Counted from the first letter of the stretch, positions 45,165 through 54,421 are shown. The stretch: DNA of 64,000 bases from Hyphomicrobiales bacterium (GCA_900470095.1 UBZM01000025.1:1-64000), one strand, 5' to 3'. The notes: generated by a model not told the origin, from the sequence alone. Numbers and translations are program-made.

Positions 45165-46103
45165 TTACGGTCCGCCCGCGACGGCGAAGGCCTCCTTCTC
45201 GGCCCGGTCGAGCACGGCGTATTCGGCCGCCAGGCTATCGAGCAAGGCGCGGACGGAGGGCAGGAGACCACGCCGCGACGGAAAGACCGCGTGGATGATG
45301 CCGGCGCGCGGGGCCCATTGCGGCAGGACCTCGACCAGCGTTCCGGCTTTCAGGTCGTCCTGGACAACCATCGTCGGGAGTTGGAGGACGCCGACGCCCT
45401 GGAGAGCGGCAAGCCGCAGCGCGACCATGTCCTCCGTGACCAGCCGAGGGCTGTGTCGGATGATGGCCGTGGCGCCGTTTGGTCCGTTGAGGCGCCATTC
45501 ATGGTCCTGATGCGGATCTCCCCAGGACAAGCTGGGCAACGCGCTGAGGTCGGCTGGAACGAGAGGTCGTGATAGGCCCTGCAGCACGCGCGGCGCCGCG
45601 ACCAGCCGCTGGGTGCTCTCGGCCAGAACCTTCATCACCAACTCGCTTTCCTCCAATGGTGGGAAGCGAACACGGATGGCGATGTCGAAGCCTTCGCGAA
45701 TGACGTCGACACGCCGATTGGTGCTTTCCAGTTGCACTTCGACCTTGGGGCAGGCCGCCAGGAAGCGGGCGACCATGCCGCCGACCTGAAAGTAGAGCAC
45801 GGCTGACGGGCAGGCGACGCGCACGATGCCCTGAGGAGCCGCCCGCGCCCGCTCGATCGCTTCCTGGCCCGCGTCGACCTCGACCAGCATCGCGACGCAA
45901 TGGCGATAATACTCGCGGCCAATCTCGGTGACGGCGAAGCGGCGCGTCGAGCGCTGCACGAGACGCACGCCCAGTCGCTCCTCCAGCAGCGCCAGCCGGC
46001 GGCTCAGCCGTGAGCGCGGCATTCCCAACGCCCGGGCTGCCGCAGCGAAACCCTGATGGTCGACGACCTGAGCGAAGAAATAGAGATCGTTCAGATCCTG
46101 CAT
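45165..46103 (-). CDS. LysR family transcriptional regulator, pirin-divergent
   Basis: 312 residues from the ATG at 46103. The N-terminal winged helix is DLNDLYFFAQVVDHQGFAAA and ALGMPRSRLSRRLALLEERLGVRL, ending with VTEIG. The periplasmic-binding-type effector domain follows (~90-300). An in-frame ATG at 46127 exists, but it would sit inside the inverted repeat at 46116-46133, and GGAG lies six bases before 46103. It is divergent from the pirin-isochorismatase operon, which it likely controls. Confidence 0.9.
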   Translation of the reverse strand: MQDLNDLYFFAQVVDHQGFAAAARALGMPRSRLSRRLALLEERLGVRLVQRSTRRFAVTEIGREYYRHCVAMLVEVDAGQEAIERARAAPQGIVRVACPSAVLYFQVGGMVARFLAACPKVEVQLESTNRRVDVIREGFDIAIRVRFPPLEESELVMKVLAESTQRLVAAPRVLQGLSRPLVPADLSALPSLSWGDPHQDHEWRLNGPNGATAIIRHSPRLVTEDMVALRLAALQGVGVLQLPTMVVQDDLKAGTLVEVLPQWAPRAGIIHAVFPSRRGLLPSVRALLDSLAAEYAVLDRAEKEAFAVAGGP

Positions 46104-46115
46104 CGGATGCTCCAT

Positions 46116-46133
46116 TGTCCTGTTCATAGGACA
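46116..46133. promoter_or_regulatory. LysR-type operator between LysR and pirin genes
   Basis: TGTCCT-GTTCAT-AGGACA is a perfect 6-bp inverted repeat with 6-base spacer, containing the T-N11-A type core. It overlaps the region just upstream of the chosen LysR start and is followed by a -10-like GATAAT at 46143-46148 facing the pirin gene. Confidence 0.6.
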
Positions 46134-46164
46134 GTGTGGTTAGATAATGCCGTCTACCGCCATT

Positions 46165-46178
46165 TTTGTCTCATTCAT
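46165..46178. promoter_or_regulatory. Second, degenerate copy of the LysR half-site
   Basis: TTTGTCTCATTCAT matches ATTGTCCTGTTCAT at 46114-46127 in 10 of 14 positions, spaced 51 bases downstream. It is a possible activation site, but the inverted half is missing. Confidence 0.3.
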
Positions 46179-46228
46179 ATTCTCCTGGTCAACGCAATGC
46201 CTTTGCAATGCTCCCAAGGAGAAACGCA

Positions 46229-47110
46229 ATGAGAAAGGTTCTCGGGGTCTTCAGCAGCCCGCATCCCCATTGGATCGGGGATGGCTTTCCCGTCCGCTCA
46301 ATGTTCTCGCATGCCGGTCAGGGCGAGCATGTCAGCCCGTTCCTGCTGCTCGACTATGCCGGGCCGGCACAGTTCGCGCCGGCCTCTCAGCCTCGTGGTG
46401 TCGGCACGCACCCGCATCGCGGCTTCGAGACGGTGACCATCGTCTATCAGGGTGAGGTCGAGCATCGCGATTCAACCGGCAAGGGCGGGTTGATCGGCCC
46501 TGGCGACGTGCAGTGGATGACGGCGGCGTCAGGAATCCTGCACGAGGAGTTCCACTCGGAAGCCTTCACCCGCAAGGGGGGCACGCTCGAGATGGTTCAG
46601 CTCTGGGTCAACCTCCCGGCCAAGGACAAGAGCGCGGCTCCCGGCTACCAGACGCTGCTCGACAAGGAGATCCCTGCAGTCAAGCTGCCTGATGAGGCGG
46701 GTACGCTCAGGGTGATCGCGGGCAATTATCAGGGCCATCTCGGGCCGGCGCATACGTTCACGCCCATGAATATCTGGGACCTGCAGTTGCGGCGCGACGG
46801 GGCAACTTCGCTCGTCCTGCCGGAGGGCCACACCCTCGGCGTCGTCGTCCTGCGTGGCAACATCCTGATCAACGGCGCGGACAAGGCGCGGGAAGCACAG
46901 TTCATCCTGTTCGACCGCCTTGACGGCGAGGTGACGCTGGAGGCCGACAGCGACGCCTCGGTGCTGATCGTCAGTGGTGCGCCGATCGACGAGCCGGTCG
47001 TCATGCATGGCCCCTTCGTCATGAACACGGCCGAGGAGATCCGTCAGGCGATGATCGATTTCCAGAGCGGCCGGTTCGGCGTCATCCCGCAGGCCGCGGA
47101 CGGGCGCTGA
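46229..47110 (+). CDS. Pirin family protein
   Basis: 293 residues, double cupin. The metal-binding motif of the first cupin is GTHPHRGFETVTIVYQGEVEHRDS (His56-type positions) with HEEFHSE completing the site. The C-terminal cupin includes a PMNIWDLQLRRDG segment. An AAGGAG box is seven bases before the ATG at 46229. Pirins are reported as quercetinases or redox-linked regulators. Here it heads an operon with two isochorismatase-family hydrolases, under a divergent LysR regulator. Confidence 0.9.
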   Translation: MRKVLGVFSSPHPHWIGDGFPVRSMFSHAGQGEHVSPFLLLDYAGPAQFAPASQPRGVGTHPHRGFETVTIVYQGEVEHRDSTGKGGLIGPGDVQWMTAASGILHEEFHSEAFTRKGGTLEMVQLWVNLPAKDKSAAPGYQTLLDKEIPAVKLPDEAGTLRVIAGNYQGHLGPAHTFTPMNIWDLQLRRDGATSLVLPEGHTLGVVVLRGNILINGADKAREAQFILFDRLDGEVTLEADSDASVLIVSGAPIDEPVVMHGPFVMNTAEEIRQAMIDFQSGRFGVIPQAADGR

Positions 47111-47205
47111 GGACAGGAGGCTCCGGATGTCCGCGCCGGAGCCATTCCTGGAGTGGCAGCGCAAGCGCCGCCCAAAACAGCGGAACCTCAAGACCAGCAA
47201 GGATC

Positions 47206-47838
47206 ATGACAATGACCAAGCCTTATGCGCGCCTGGACAAGGACAATGCGGCGGTGCTGCTTGTCGACCATCAGGCGGGCCTGCTGTCGCTCGTTCGCGA
47301 TGTCGGCCCTGATCAATTCAAGAACAACGTCCTGGCGCTCGCCGACCTCGCCAAATACTTCAAGCTGCCCACCATCCTGACGACGAGCTTCGAGGATGGG
47401 CCGAATGGACCCCTGGTTCCGGAGCTGAAGGAGATCTTCCCCTCAGCTCCCTTCATCCCGCGCCCGGGTCAGATCAACGCCTGGGACAACGAGGATTTCG
47501 TCAAGGCGGTCAAGGCAACCGGGCGCAAGCAACTGATCATTGCGGGCGTGGTGACCGAGGTCTGCGTGGCATTTCCGGCGCTCTCCGCGTTGGCCGAGGG
47601 CTACGAGGTCTTTGTCGTGACGGACGCCTCGGGCACCTTCAACGAGATCACCCGGCACTCGGCCTGGGACCGCATGTCGGAAGCGGGGGCGCAGCTGATG
47701 ACCTGGTTCGGCGTCGCCTGCGAACTGCACCGCGACTGGCGCAACGATGTCGACGGCCTGGGGGCGCTCTTCTCCAACCACATCCCCGACTATCGCAACC
47801 TGATCTCCAGCTACAGCGCGGTGAAGTCGTCGAAGTGA
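47206..47838 (+). CDS. Isochorismatase-family cysteine hydrolase, YcaC-like (copy 1)
   Basis: 210 residues. The catalytic Asp is in [11 protein letters not shown] (about residue 20), the Lys in the [13 protein letters not shown] segment, and the nucleophile Cys in TEVCVAF (about residue 124). The YcaC-type segment [16 protein letters not shown] and a C-terminal [18 protein letters not shown] are present. The substrate is unknown; YcaC-like hydrolases are often next to pirin and LysR genes. A second ATG two codons later is an alternative start. Confidence 0.88.
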   Translation: MTMTKPYARLDKDNAAVLLVDHQAGLLSLVRDVGPDQFKNNVLALADLAKYFKLPTILTTSFEDGPNGPLVPELKEIFPSAPFIPRPGQINAWDNEDFVKAVKATGRKQLIIAGVVTEVCVAFPALSALAEGYEVFVVTDASGTFNEITRHSAWDRMSEAGAQLMTWFGVACELHRDWRNDVDGLGALFSNHIPDYRNLISSYSAVKSSK

Positions 47839-47881
47839 CCGGCTTCGCAACCGCATCAACCCAGCCCACAGGAGGACAGCC

Positions 47882-48571
47882 ATGAGCACCTTTGCGAATA
47901 TTGCGAACTTCAACGGCCAGCGGCCGGTCATCGATCCCGACGATGCCGTGATGCTGCTGATCGACCATCAGAGCGGGCTGTTCCAGACCGTCGCGGATAT
48001 GCCGATGCCGACGCTGCGGGCCCATGCCGCCGCGCTGGCCAGAATGGCCACGCTGAGCAAGATGCCGGTGGTCACCACGGCGTCGGTGCCGCAGGGGCCG
48101 AATGGTCCGCTGATCCCGGAGATCCACCAGAACGCTCCGCATGCGACCTATGTTGCGCGTCGCGGCGAGATCAATGCCTGGGACAATCCGGACTTCGTCG
48201 CTGCGGTGAAAGCGACCGGCCGCAAGACGCTGATCATCGCCGGCACCATCACCAGCGTCTGCATGGCCTTCCCGAGCATCAGCGCGGTTGCCGATGGTTA
48301 CAAGGTCTTCGCGGTGATCGATGCCTCCGGCACCTATTCGAAGATGGCACAGGAGATCACGCTTGCCCGCGTCGTTCAGGCCGGGGTCGTGCCGATCGAC
48401 ACCGCGGCCGTCGCCTCGGAGCTGCAGAAGACCTGGCATCGCGACGACGCCCAGCAATGGGCGGAGGTCTACACCAAGATCTTCCCGCCCTATCAGCTTC
48501 TGATCGAGAGCTACATGAAGGCGCAGGAGGTTGAGAAGAACCAGGAGCAACTCGACTCGCAGCGCAGCTGA
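47882..48571 (+). CDS. Isochorismatase-family cysteine hydrolase, YcaC-like (copy 2)
   Basis: 229 residues, paralogous to the gene 43 bases upstream. Catalytic positions are Asp in [11 protein letters not shown], the [13 protein letters not shown] segment and Cys in TSVCMAF. It also has [16 protein letters not shown]. The C-terminal tail is longer than in copy 1 and Gln/Glu-rich. The ribosome-binding site is AGGAGG nine bases upstream. Tandem position suggests duplication and possible divergence of substrate. Confidence 0.88.
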   Translation: MSTFANIANFNGQRPVIDPDDAVMLLIDHQSGLFQTVADMPMPTLRAHAAALARMATLSKMPVVTTASVPQGPNGPLIPEIHQNAPHATYVARRGEINAWDNPDFVAAVKATGRKTLIIAGTITSVCMAFPSISAVADGYKVFAVIDASGTYSKMAQEITLARVVQAGVVPIDTAAVASELQKTWHRDDAQQWAEVYTKIFPPYQLLIESYMKAQEVEKNQEQLDSQRS

Positions 48572-48642
48572 CGTCGGCTACGCCGGGTGGTGTGCCCCTT
48601 GGCGCCCACCCGGCAGCTTCGACCCTGCGTGCAGGGCGAGGA

Positions 48643-48714
48643 CATCATTCCCGGCAACGCCCGTGACGGCCCAGAAATCCGGGGCCCGCGGCTTCGGCCC
48701 TCGCCGGCATGACG
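48643..48714. repeat. REP-like inverted-repeat element, copy 2
   Basis: The ends CATCATTCCCGGCAA and TCGCCGGCATGACG are imperfect inverted repeats, related to those at 29024-29128. An internal palindrome-rich GC segment lies between. It falls in the gap between the second isochorismatase gene and the PPOX gene. Confidence 0.35.
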
Positions 48715-48812
48715 GACGAGCAGATGCCGAGCAGACAGGCGAACAGGTCCGAGCGGCGGCGGTCAAAGCGCTGCCGATCCCCAAGCATCCCGCAACTCCT
48801 GCGGGGCGAACT

Positions 48813-49448
48813 CTAGTAAAGTCGCGATTTGTAGCCTTCCGCGAGATTCGCTTCGGCCTCGGCCACCCCGATCGCCTTGGTCTGCTCCGCCACGATCCGG
48901 CCAAGCGAAGGGAAGCTGTGCCGCGGGACCTGCGTCGCGGGGTCCCAGAGTTTCGAGCGGATCAACGCTTTGCCACAATGGAAATAGGCTTCGTCGACCT
49001 CGACCAGCATGCCGGTAACCGGGGTACGCTCCTGGACGGTGGAGGGTTCGAGCAGGCCGTGTTCGCGCGTCACCCTGGCGCGGCCGTTCACCCGCAAGGT
49101 CTCGTTGATGCCGGGCACCATGAAGATCAGGCCTATGCCCGGCGACGCGAGGATGTTGCCAAAGGTGTCGACCCGATTGTTGCCACGCCGGTCCGGGATC
49201 AGCAGCGTGCTGTTGTCGAGGATCCTGACGAAGCCGGGCGCATCGCCGCGCGGGCTGGCGTCGGCGCCACCTGCGCCATCGCCGCTGGCGATGACAAGGA
49301 AGGGCGAGAGCGCGATGAAGTCGCGGCAGAACTGATCGAGATGCTTCAGCACCTTGCTGTCGGCGATCGGGTTGACCGGGCCGATATGGCTCCGCAGTTC
49401 AACCGCATCCTCGATCAACGCTGCCGGCTCGGTGGCTGTCGCAGTCAT
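48813..49448 (-). CDS. FMN-binding pyridoxamine 5'-phosphate oxidase family protein
   Basis: 211 residues from the ATG at 49448. The split-barrel flavin fold is visible: FLVIASGDGAGGADASPRGDAPGFVRI, followed by TLLIPDRRGNNRVDTFGNIL and IGLIFMVPGINETLRVNGRA. This matches the MSMEG_1061/DR_2398-type FMN-dependent PPOX flavoproteins, whose substrates are unknown. The DASPRGD motif is common in that subfamily. It runs convergent to the isochorismatase genes. Confidence 0.85.
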   Translation of the reverse strand: MTATATEPAALIEDAVELRSHIGPVNPIADSKVLKHLDQFCRDFIALSPFLVIASGDGAGGADASPRGDAPGFVRILDNSTLLIPDRRGNNRVDTFGNILASPGIGLIFMVPGINETLRVNGRARVTREHGLLEPSTVQERTPVTGMLVEVDEAYFHCGKALIRSKLWDPATQVPRHSFPSLGRIVAEQTKAIGVAEAEANLAEGYKSRLY

Positions 49449-49671
49449 GAAGTCCTCTCGCCTCTTGCATGGAGCCAACCGCGTGACCGGCTGATCGATC
49501 GATTGTCGCGCAAGCTAGCGTTAGATGTCGGATGGCGCCACCGGAGGCGGCGCGCCTGGATGCATGGCGGAGGTGCTTACCCAGCGATACGGGCGCTGCT
49601 CGCCTGTGACGCTTCCTCAGAGCCGGGCCTGGGGCCAAAGCGTCACCGAGCGAGCCTCAGGGAACCGCTCC

Positions 49672-50592
49672 TCAAAGAGGGCTCTTCACGCCTTGCCTCC
49701 GAGGCGTAGGCTCGGCCCTGTGTTCGATCCAGCCAGCCGTCATGAGGTCCCCGGATGGGGAGCGCCCAGGACGAACTGCGTGTCCCAGCCTGAGCGCGGC
49801 TTTGATCGGAAGATGATCGGAGGCGATCTGGGCGAGGGGGCTGTCGTGAACCTCGATGAGCGAGACCAGATCATGCGGGTTGGCGATGATGCGGTCGAGC
49901 GACCAGACCGGGAAACGCGTCGGGAAACTCGCCACGGCACCGTCGAGCGGTCCAAAGTCCGGATGAAGCTCCTGCAGGGACGAGTGCCTGCCAAGCCGCC
50001 ACTCGTTGAAATCGCCCATCACCACGACCGGGCGGCCGTCCGGTGGTTCCGAGGCGGCAAGGATGCTCCGGACCTGACGCGTCCGCGAGCGGTGCAGCAG
50101 GCCAAGATGCACGGCAATGATCCGCACGGGACCGGCGCGCAATGTCAGGTCGACGACCAGTCCGCCGCGAGGTTCGGCGCCGGGCAGCACGAGTTGCTCC
50201 ACCCTGTCGACCGCGCCGTCGCGGAACAGCACAAGATTGCCATGCCAGCCATGGCCGTTGCGAGTGGCCCGGAGCGGCACGGCCGTGAGCCCGCATTCAC
50301 GTTCCAGCACGTGAAGGTCGAGCAGGCCCAGGCGTTCTCCGAAACGTTGATCGACTTCCTGCAGCGCGATCACATCCGCATCGATCTCCTTGATCACGTT
50401 CATCGTGCGCCAAGGATTGAAACGCCGGTCGCGCCCCACACATTTGTGGATGTTATAGGAGGCGACCAGCGTGTTGCCGCGGCCCGCGTGGTGATCGCCG
50501 TTGAAATAGGATTTGCGTTGCTGCCGCAAAGCCGTGGCCATCAGCGGTCCGAGGGATTTGAGCCCCCGTGGGAGCCGACGTTTCCGGAACAT
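49672..50592 (-). CDS. Endonuclease/exonuclease/phosphatase family protein
   Basis: 306 residues from the ATG at 50592. The EEP fold is clear: VASYNIHKCVGRD, ALQEVDQRFGERLG with the metal Glu, VVVMGDFNEWRLG with Asp/Asn, and the final DHLPIKAAL with the catalytic Asp-His. The family includes DNase I-like nucleases and phosphodiesterases acting on lipids or nucleic acids. It is divergent from a phospholipase D-family gene, with ~230 bases between. An alternative start at 50541 would still include the fold. Confidence 0.87.
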   Translation of the reverse strand: MFRKRRLPRGLKSLGPLMATALRQQRKSYFNGDHHAGRGNTLVASYNIHKCVGRDRRFNPWRTMNVIKEIDADVIALQEVDQRFGERLGLLDLHVLERECGLTAVPLRATRNGHGWHGNLVLFRDGAVDRVEQLVLPGAEPRGGLVVDLTLRAGPVRIIAVHLGLLHRSRTRQVRSILAASEPPDGRPVVVMGDFNEWRLGRHSSLQELHPDFGPLDGAVASFPTRFPVWSLDRIIANPHDLVSLIEVHDSPLAQIASDHLPIKAALRLGHAVRPGRSPSGDLMTAGWIEHRAEPTPRRQGVKSPL

Positions 50593-50823
50593 GAACAACG
50601 TGATTCCTGAGGCATTAGGCGGAAGGGTGAAGGGCAGAGGTTTGTTTGTAACAGAACGATTCGTAATGCAGTCTGTTCGGCCTGTCCCGGACTGTTCTCG
50701 ATACTGTGTCCGGCAAGCGGTCGTTCATGTGTCGTCCAGATCTGGCAGAGGAGAGATGGATCCAACCTTCGCCGCGAGCGCCCGACTGGTTTTTCGCTGC
50801 GACGACCCAGCCTCTCCCCGACC

Positions 50824-52380
50824 ATGATGCACCTGCTCCTGATCATCGCTGCATTGGTTGGCCTGCTTGCCTTGGCATCGGCCATCGCGACCTATTCCTA
50901 TGGTCATTTCGCCCGGCGTGCGAAGGGGGCGCCGTCCAGCGCCCTGGCCGTCGCCGATGACGAGACGCTGCTGGACAGGATCCTCTCGCAGCTCGTCGCC
51001 GGGCGCGAGAACGAAACCGGCCTCCTGCTGCTCTCTGAAAATCTCGACGCTTTTGCGGCGAGGGCGGTTGCGGCCCGCAGCGCCGGGCGCAGCCTCGACC
51101 TGATGTACTATGTCTGGAAGAACGATCTGACCGGACTGCTTCTCGCCCATGAATTGTTGGCAGCCGCCGATCGTGGCGTGCGGGTCAGGCTGTTGATCGA
51201 CGACATCAACACCCGGGGGCTGGACGGTGCCTATCTCTCGCTCGATGGACATCCGAACATCTCGGTCAGACTGTTCAATCCGAGCCGGGCGCGGCGCGGT
51301 GGCTTGCGGCGCGGCATCGAGATGGTGCTGCGCGCGGTCTCCGTCACGCGGCGGATGCACAACAAGGCCTGGATCAGCGATGGTCGGCTGGCAATCGTCG
51401 GTGGCCGCAACATCGGCAATGAATATTTCGCCGCTGCCAAATCCTCCAACTTCCAGGATCTCGACGTTCTGCTCGTCGGAGCCGCGGTGAAGCAGACGGA
51501 AGCTGTCTTCGACGCCTTCTGGAACAGCGACGTGGTGATCCCGATCGATGCCCTGGTGACCTGGCGGCAGCCGAAGCTGGCGCGCTTGCGGAGCGCTCTC
51601 GCGAAGCTGCTCAAGAGCGCCCGCGCGCGCCCCTATATCGAGCGTGTCCGCGAGCGCATGTCGCTGACAGACACGCTCAATCTCTCCGAGAAGATCCATT
51701 GGGCGCGAGAGGCCAGAATCATCTCGGATCCACCCGAGAAGGCTTTCGGTGGCAAACGGGAGAACTGGTTGCTGGGCGCGCTCATGCCTAGCATTGCAGC
51801 CAGTCGCGAGGTGCTCGAGATTACCTCTCCCTATTTCATTCCAGGCAGCGACGGAACGGCGCAACTGAGCGGTCTGGTCGAACGAGGGGTCGATGTCGCG
51901 ATCCTGACCAACTCGCTGGCGGCAACGGATGTCGCGGCAGTCCACGGTGCCTATGCCCAGTATCGTGAGCGCCTGCTGAAGGGGGGCGTGCGCCTCTACG
52001 AACTGCAGCGCTATGCGAGCCGGCAGCAGATCTCCGTCTTCGGCTCGAGCGGCGCCAGTCTGCACACCAAGGCATTCACGGTCGATCGCAAGACCGGCTT
52101 CATCGGCTCCTTCAATTTCGACCCGCGCTCCGCTTCGCTGAACACCGAGATGGGCGTGCTGTTCGAGCAACCTGAACTGGTGGCCGAGATGCGGCAGCTC
52201 TTCAGGGCTGATACTGCGCCTGAAGTCAGCTACGAGCTCTCGCTCGAGGATGGCGGCCTGCACTGGAACGGCATGCGCGACGGCAAGCCGCGGCGCCTTG
52301 GACATGAGCCGGATGCGGGCCCAACCCGCCGCGCGCTGGCGTTCATCGTCGGGCTCTTGCCGATCCAGTCGCAACTCTAG
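50824..52380 (+). CDS. Phospholipase D family protein (cardiolipin synthase-like)
   Basis: 518 residues. An N-terminal hydrophobic helix (about 3-22) anchors it in the membrane. Two HKD motifs are present: HNKAWISDGRLAIVGGRNIGNE (opening near 178) and HTKAFTVDRKTGFIGSFNFDPRS (opening near 413). This is the ClsC-like or bacterial PLD arrangement. Such enzymes transfer phosphatidyl groups or hydrolyse phosphodiesters. The divergent EEP-family gene suggests a lipid or phosphodiester role for the pair. Confidence 0.88.
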   Translation: MMHLLLIIAALVGLLALASAIATYSYGHFARRAKGAPSSALAVADDETLLDRILSQLVAGRENETGLLLLSENLDAFAARAVAARSAGRSLDLMYYVWKNDLTGLLLAHELLAAADRGVRVRLLIDDINTRGLDGAYLSLDGHPNISVRLFNPSRARRGGLRRGIEMVLRAVSVTRRMHNKAWISDGRLAIVGGRNIGNEYFAAAKSSNFQDLDVLLVGAAVKQTEAVFDAFWNSDVVIPIDALVTWRQPKLARLRSALAKLLKSARARPYIERVRERMSLTDTLNLSEKIHWAREARIISDPPEKAFGGKRENWLLGALMPSIAASREVLEITSPYFIPGSDGTAQLSGLVERGVDVAILTNSLAATDVAAVHGAYAQYRERLLKGGVRLYELQRYASRQQISVFGSSGASLHTKAFTVDRKTGFIGSFNFDPRSASLNTEMGVLFEQPELVAEMRQLFRADTAPEVSYELSLEDGGLHWNGMRDGKPRRLGHEPDAGPTRRALAFIVGLLPIQSQL

Positions 52381-52496
52381 ATGCGACTGAGTGATTTTCT
52401 GTCCAGTGGAGCTCACCCTGTTCCACCAGCAGAACTCTGAGCGGCTTGACGCTCGGGAATGGCAGACGGAAGCTGGCGCCGCATAAGGAGATCGCG

Positions 52497-53171
52497 ATGT
52501 CAGCCTTGACCGCCCTGCCTGATCTGGAAACCTTGAAGGGCAGGCTCTATTCGGCTGTCCTTTCCGACGTGCTCGATCAGCTTGGCTTTCCCAACCAGGC
52601 GGTGAAGCCGTTTGTACGTCCGCTCGACGACGCGACGATGCTCTGCGGCTTCGCCCGGACGGGGCTCTACATGAAGCGCTATCATCTTCCCGAGGGCCAT
52701 AATCCCTACGCGCTCGAGATGGATCTGATCGACAGCCTGAAACCCGGCGAGATCGCCGTGCTGGCCTGCGACGGGCCGACCGACCGGATCGCGCCCTGGG
52801 GCGAGCTCCTGACCACGGCCTCGATGGTGCGCGGCGCCGCCGGTTGCCTGACCGACGGGTTGGTTCGCGACGTGCGCCGCATCCGCGAGCTCGGCTTCCC
52901 GCTCTTCCATGGCGGCATCGGTCCGCTCGATACCAGGGGCCGGGCTGAGATGATGGCGGTTGACGAGGCCGTCGAAGTCGGCGGAGCGCGGGTCGAACCG
53001 GGCGACTTCATCTTCGGTGATGCCGACGGCGTGGTGATCGTGCCGCAGCGCATTGCCGAGGAGGTGGTGAAGCTCGCCCTTGCCAAGATCGAGGCGGAAG
53101 ACACGACGCGCGAGGAGCTTCTCGCCGGCGCGAGCTTGCGTTCGGTTTTCGAACGGCACGGAGTGCTTTAG
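52497..53171 (+). CDS. RraA-like protein (HMG/CHA aldolase family)
   Basis: 224 residues from the ATG at 52497, preceded by AAGGAG. The family core is visible: YSAVLSDVLDQLGFPNQAV, the substrate/metal region AAPWGELL-like IAPWGELLTTASMVRGAAG, TDGLVRDVRRI with the catalytic Arg/Asp and FGDADGVVIVP. Members are 4-hydroxy-4-methyl-2-oxoglutarate aldolases and oxaloacetate decarboxylases; others bind RNase E. It is convergent with, and 20 bases from, a citrate-synthase-like gene, so an oxaloacetate link is possible (inference). Confidence 0.85.
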   Translation: MSALTALPDLETLKGRLYSAVLSDVLDQLGFPNQAVKPFVRPLDDATMLCGFARTGLYMKRYHLPEGHNPYALEMDLIDSLKPGEIAVLACDGPTDRIAPWGELLTTASMVRGAAGCLTDGLVRDVRRIRELGFPLFHGGIGPLDTRGRAEMMAVDEAVEVGGARVEPGDFIFGDADGVVIVPQRIAEEVVKLALAKIEAEDTTREELLAGASLRSVFERHGVL

Positions 53172-53191
53172 CAGGCAGCATTGGATTCCGG

Positions 53192-54343
53192 TTACACCGA
53201 GCCCGGCGCTACCCCGACATAGCGCGCTCGCGGCCGGATCAGGCGGCCAGTCTGAAACTGCTCCAGGGCATGGGCGATCCAGCCGGTGCAACGGGCCGCG
53301 GCGAAGATCTGGAAGGGGGCGTCCTGCGGCAGGCCCAGCGAGGACGCCAGGGCCGTCAAGGCAAAGTCGATGTTGGGACTTTCGCCGGTGATCGCTTCCG
53401 TGACGTGGCGGATTTCCTGGAATTCCGCGGGAAGAGGGAAGGCTGACAGCAACCCGCGCGCCCGCGGATCCCCCTCCGGATAGAGCGGGTGCCCGAACCC
53501 CGGCACCGGTGTCCCGAGCGCCAGCCGCGACTGGACGGCGGTCTCGATACCCTCCCGCCGCGCTTCGCCGAAGAAGGCGCGAACCCGGGCCGACATGCCG
53601 CCGTGCAAGGGGCCTGACAACGCGGACAGGCCTGCCAGGACGCAGGCAGCCAGCGAGGCCCGTGTCGAGGCGGTGACGCGGACCGCGAAGGTCGATGCGT
53701 TCAGCTCATGGTCCGCCAGCAGGACGAGGCAGGTGCGAATGAAATCGGCGCCCGTCGGGTCGCAGCCCCAGGCGCGCGCGATGCGGTCATGAATCGGGCC
53801 TTCGCCGGGACGGCCGGCAACCGCATCAACGAGTGCGTCCAGCACCGAGGCTGCTTCGAAATACAGGGCTTTCGCGCTCCGGCTGCCGATCACCGGGTCT
53901 GCTGCGGCGCGTGCCGCGATCATCGCGAACATCCGCTGATTGCCGGTTCCTGGGCCGACGATGTTGAACTGAGGCGGAAAACGCGCATCGCCGCAGGCCC
54001 AGAGCAGGCGGGCGATATCCTCGAGACGGGCGCTCCGGGCCAGCGCTTCGGCATCCTGGCCGCGATACCACAGCCGCCCCTGCGCGATCGTCGTGATGCT
54101 CGATGCCAGCACCGGCTCGCCCCAGGCGATGGCGTCCTCGGCAATCGCCGCGTTTCGTCGCCCTCGCGACTTCCGGTATTCCAGCCGCGCGACATCGGCG
54201 GCGCGGTAGAGGCTGCGCCGCGGGTCGGCGGTATCGGCCCGGGCTTCGATCCGCCCTCGGCTCACATAGGCGTAGAGCGTTTGCGGCTTCAGCTGCAGCC
54301 GCGTCATCACCTCTTGCGCGGTCAACCAATCGCTCATCGCCAT
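53192..54343 (-). CDS. Citrate synthase family protein with N-terminal DNA-binding (HTH) domain
   Basis: 383 residues. The first ~60 residues form a MerR/excisionase-like helix-turn-helix (WLTAQEVMTRLQLKPQTLYAYVSRGRIEAR). The remainder is citrate-synthase-like, with HELNASTFAVRVTAST (His212), GPLHGGMS (His247), PGFGHPLYPEGDPRA (His285), NIDF (Asp326) and a C-terminal RPRARYVG. The His-His-Asp catalytic triad is intact. It is divergent from a second citrate synthase gene, 78 bases away. It could be an enzyme, a metabolite-sensing regulator, or both. Another in-frame ATG is at 54337. Confidence 0.87.
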   Translation of the reverse strand: MAMSDWLTAQEVMTRLQLKPQTLYAYVSRGRIEARADTADPRRSLYRAADVARLEYRKSRGRRNAAIAEDAIAWGEPVLASSITTIAQGRLWYRGQDAEALARSARLEDIARLLWACGDARFPPQFNIVGPGTGNQRMFAMIAARAAADPVIGSRSAKALYFEAASVLDALVDAVAGRPGEGPIHDRIARAWGCDPTGADFIRTCLVLLADHELNASTFAVRVTASTRASLAACVLAGLSALSGPLHGGMSARVRAFFGEARREGIETAVQSRLALGTPVPGFGHPLYPEGDPRARGLLSAFPLPAEFQEIRHVTEAITGESPNIDFALTALASSLGLPQDAPFQIFAAARCTGWIAHALEQFQTGRLIRPRARYVGVAPGSV

Positions 54344-54345
54344 AT

Positions 54346-54371
54346 ATTGATTTTATTGTTCAAGATTGATT
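54346..54371. promoter_or_regulatory. Candidate operator between the two citrate synthase genes
   Basis: Two ATTGATT repeats (54346-54352, 54365-54371) flank an AT-rich core in a 78-base divergent gap. They are a plausible site for autoregulation by the HTH-bearing protein. Confidence 0.35.
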
Positions 54372-54421
54372 CTAGTTCGGCCCGAACCGATCCTCAAGGC
54401 AGTTCTTCAAAGGAGTGTCCA

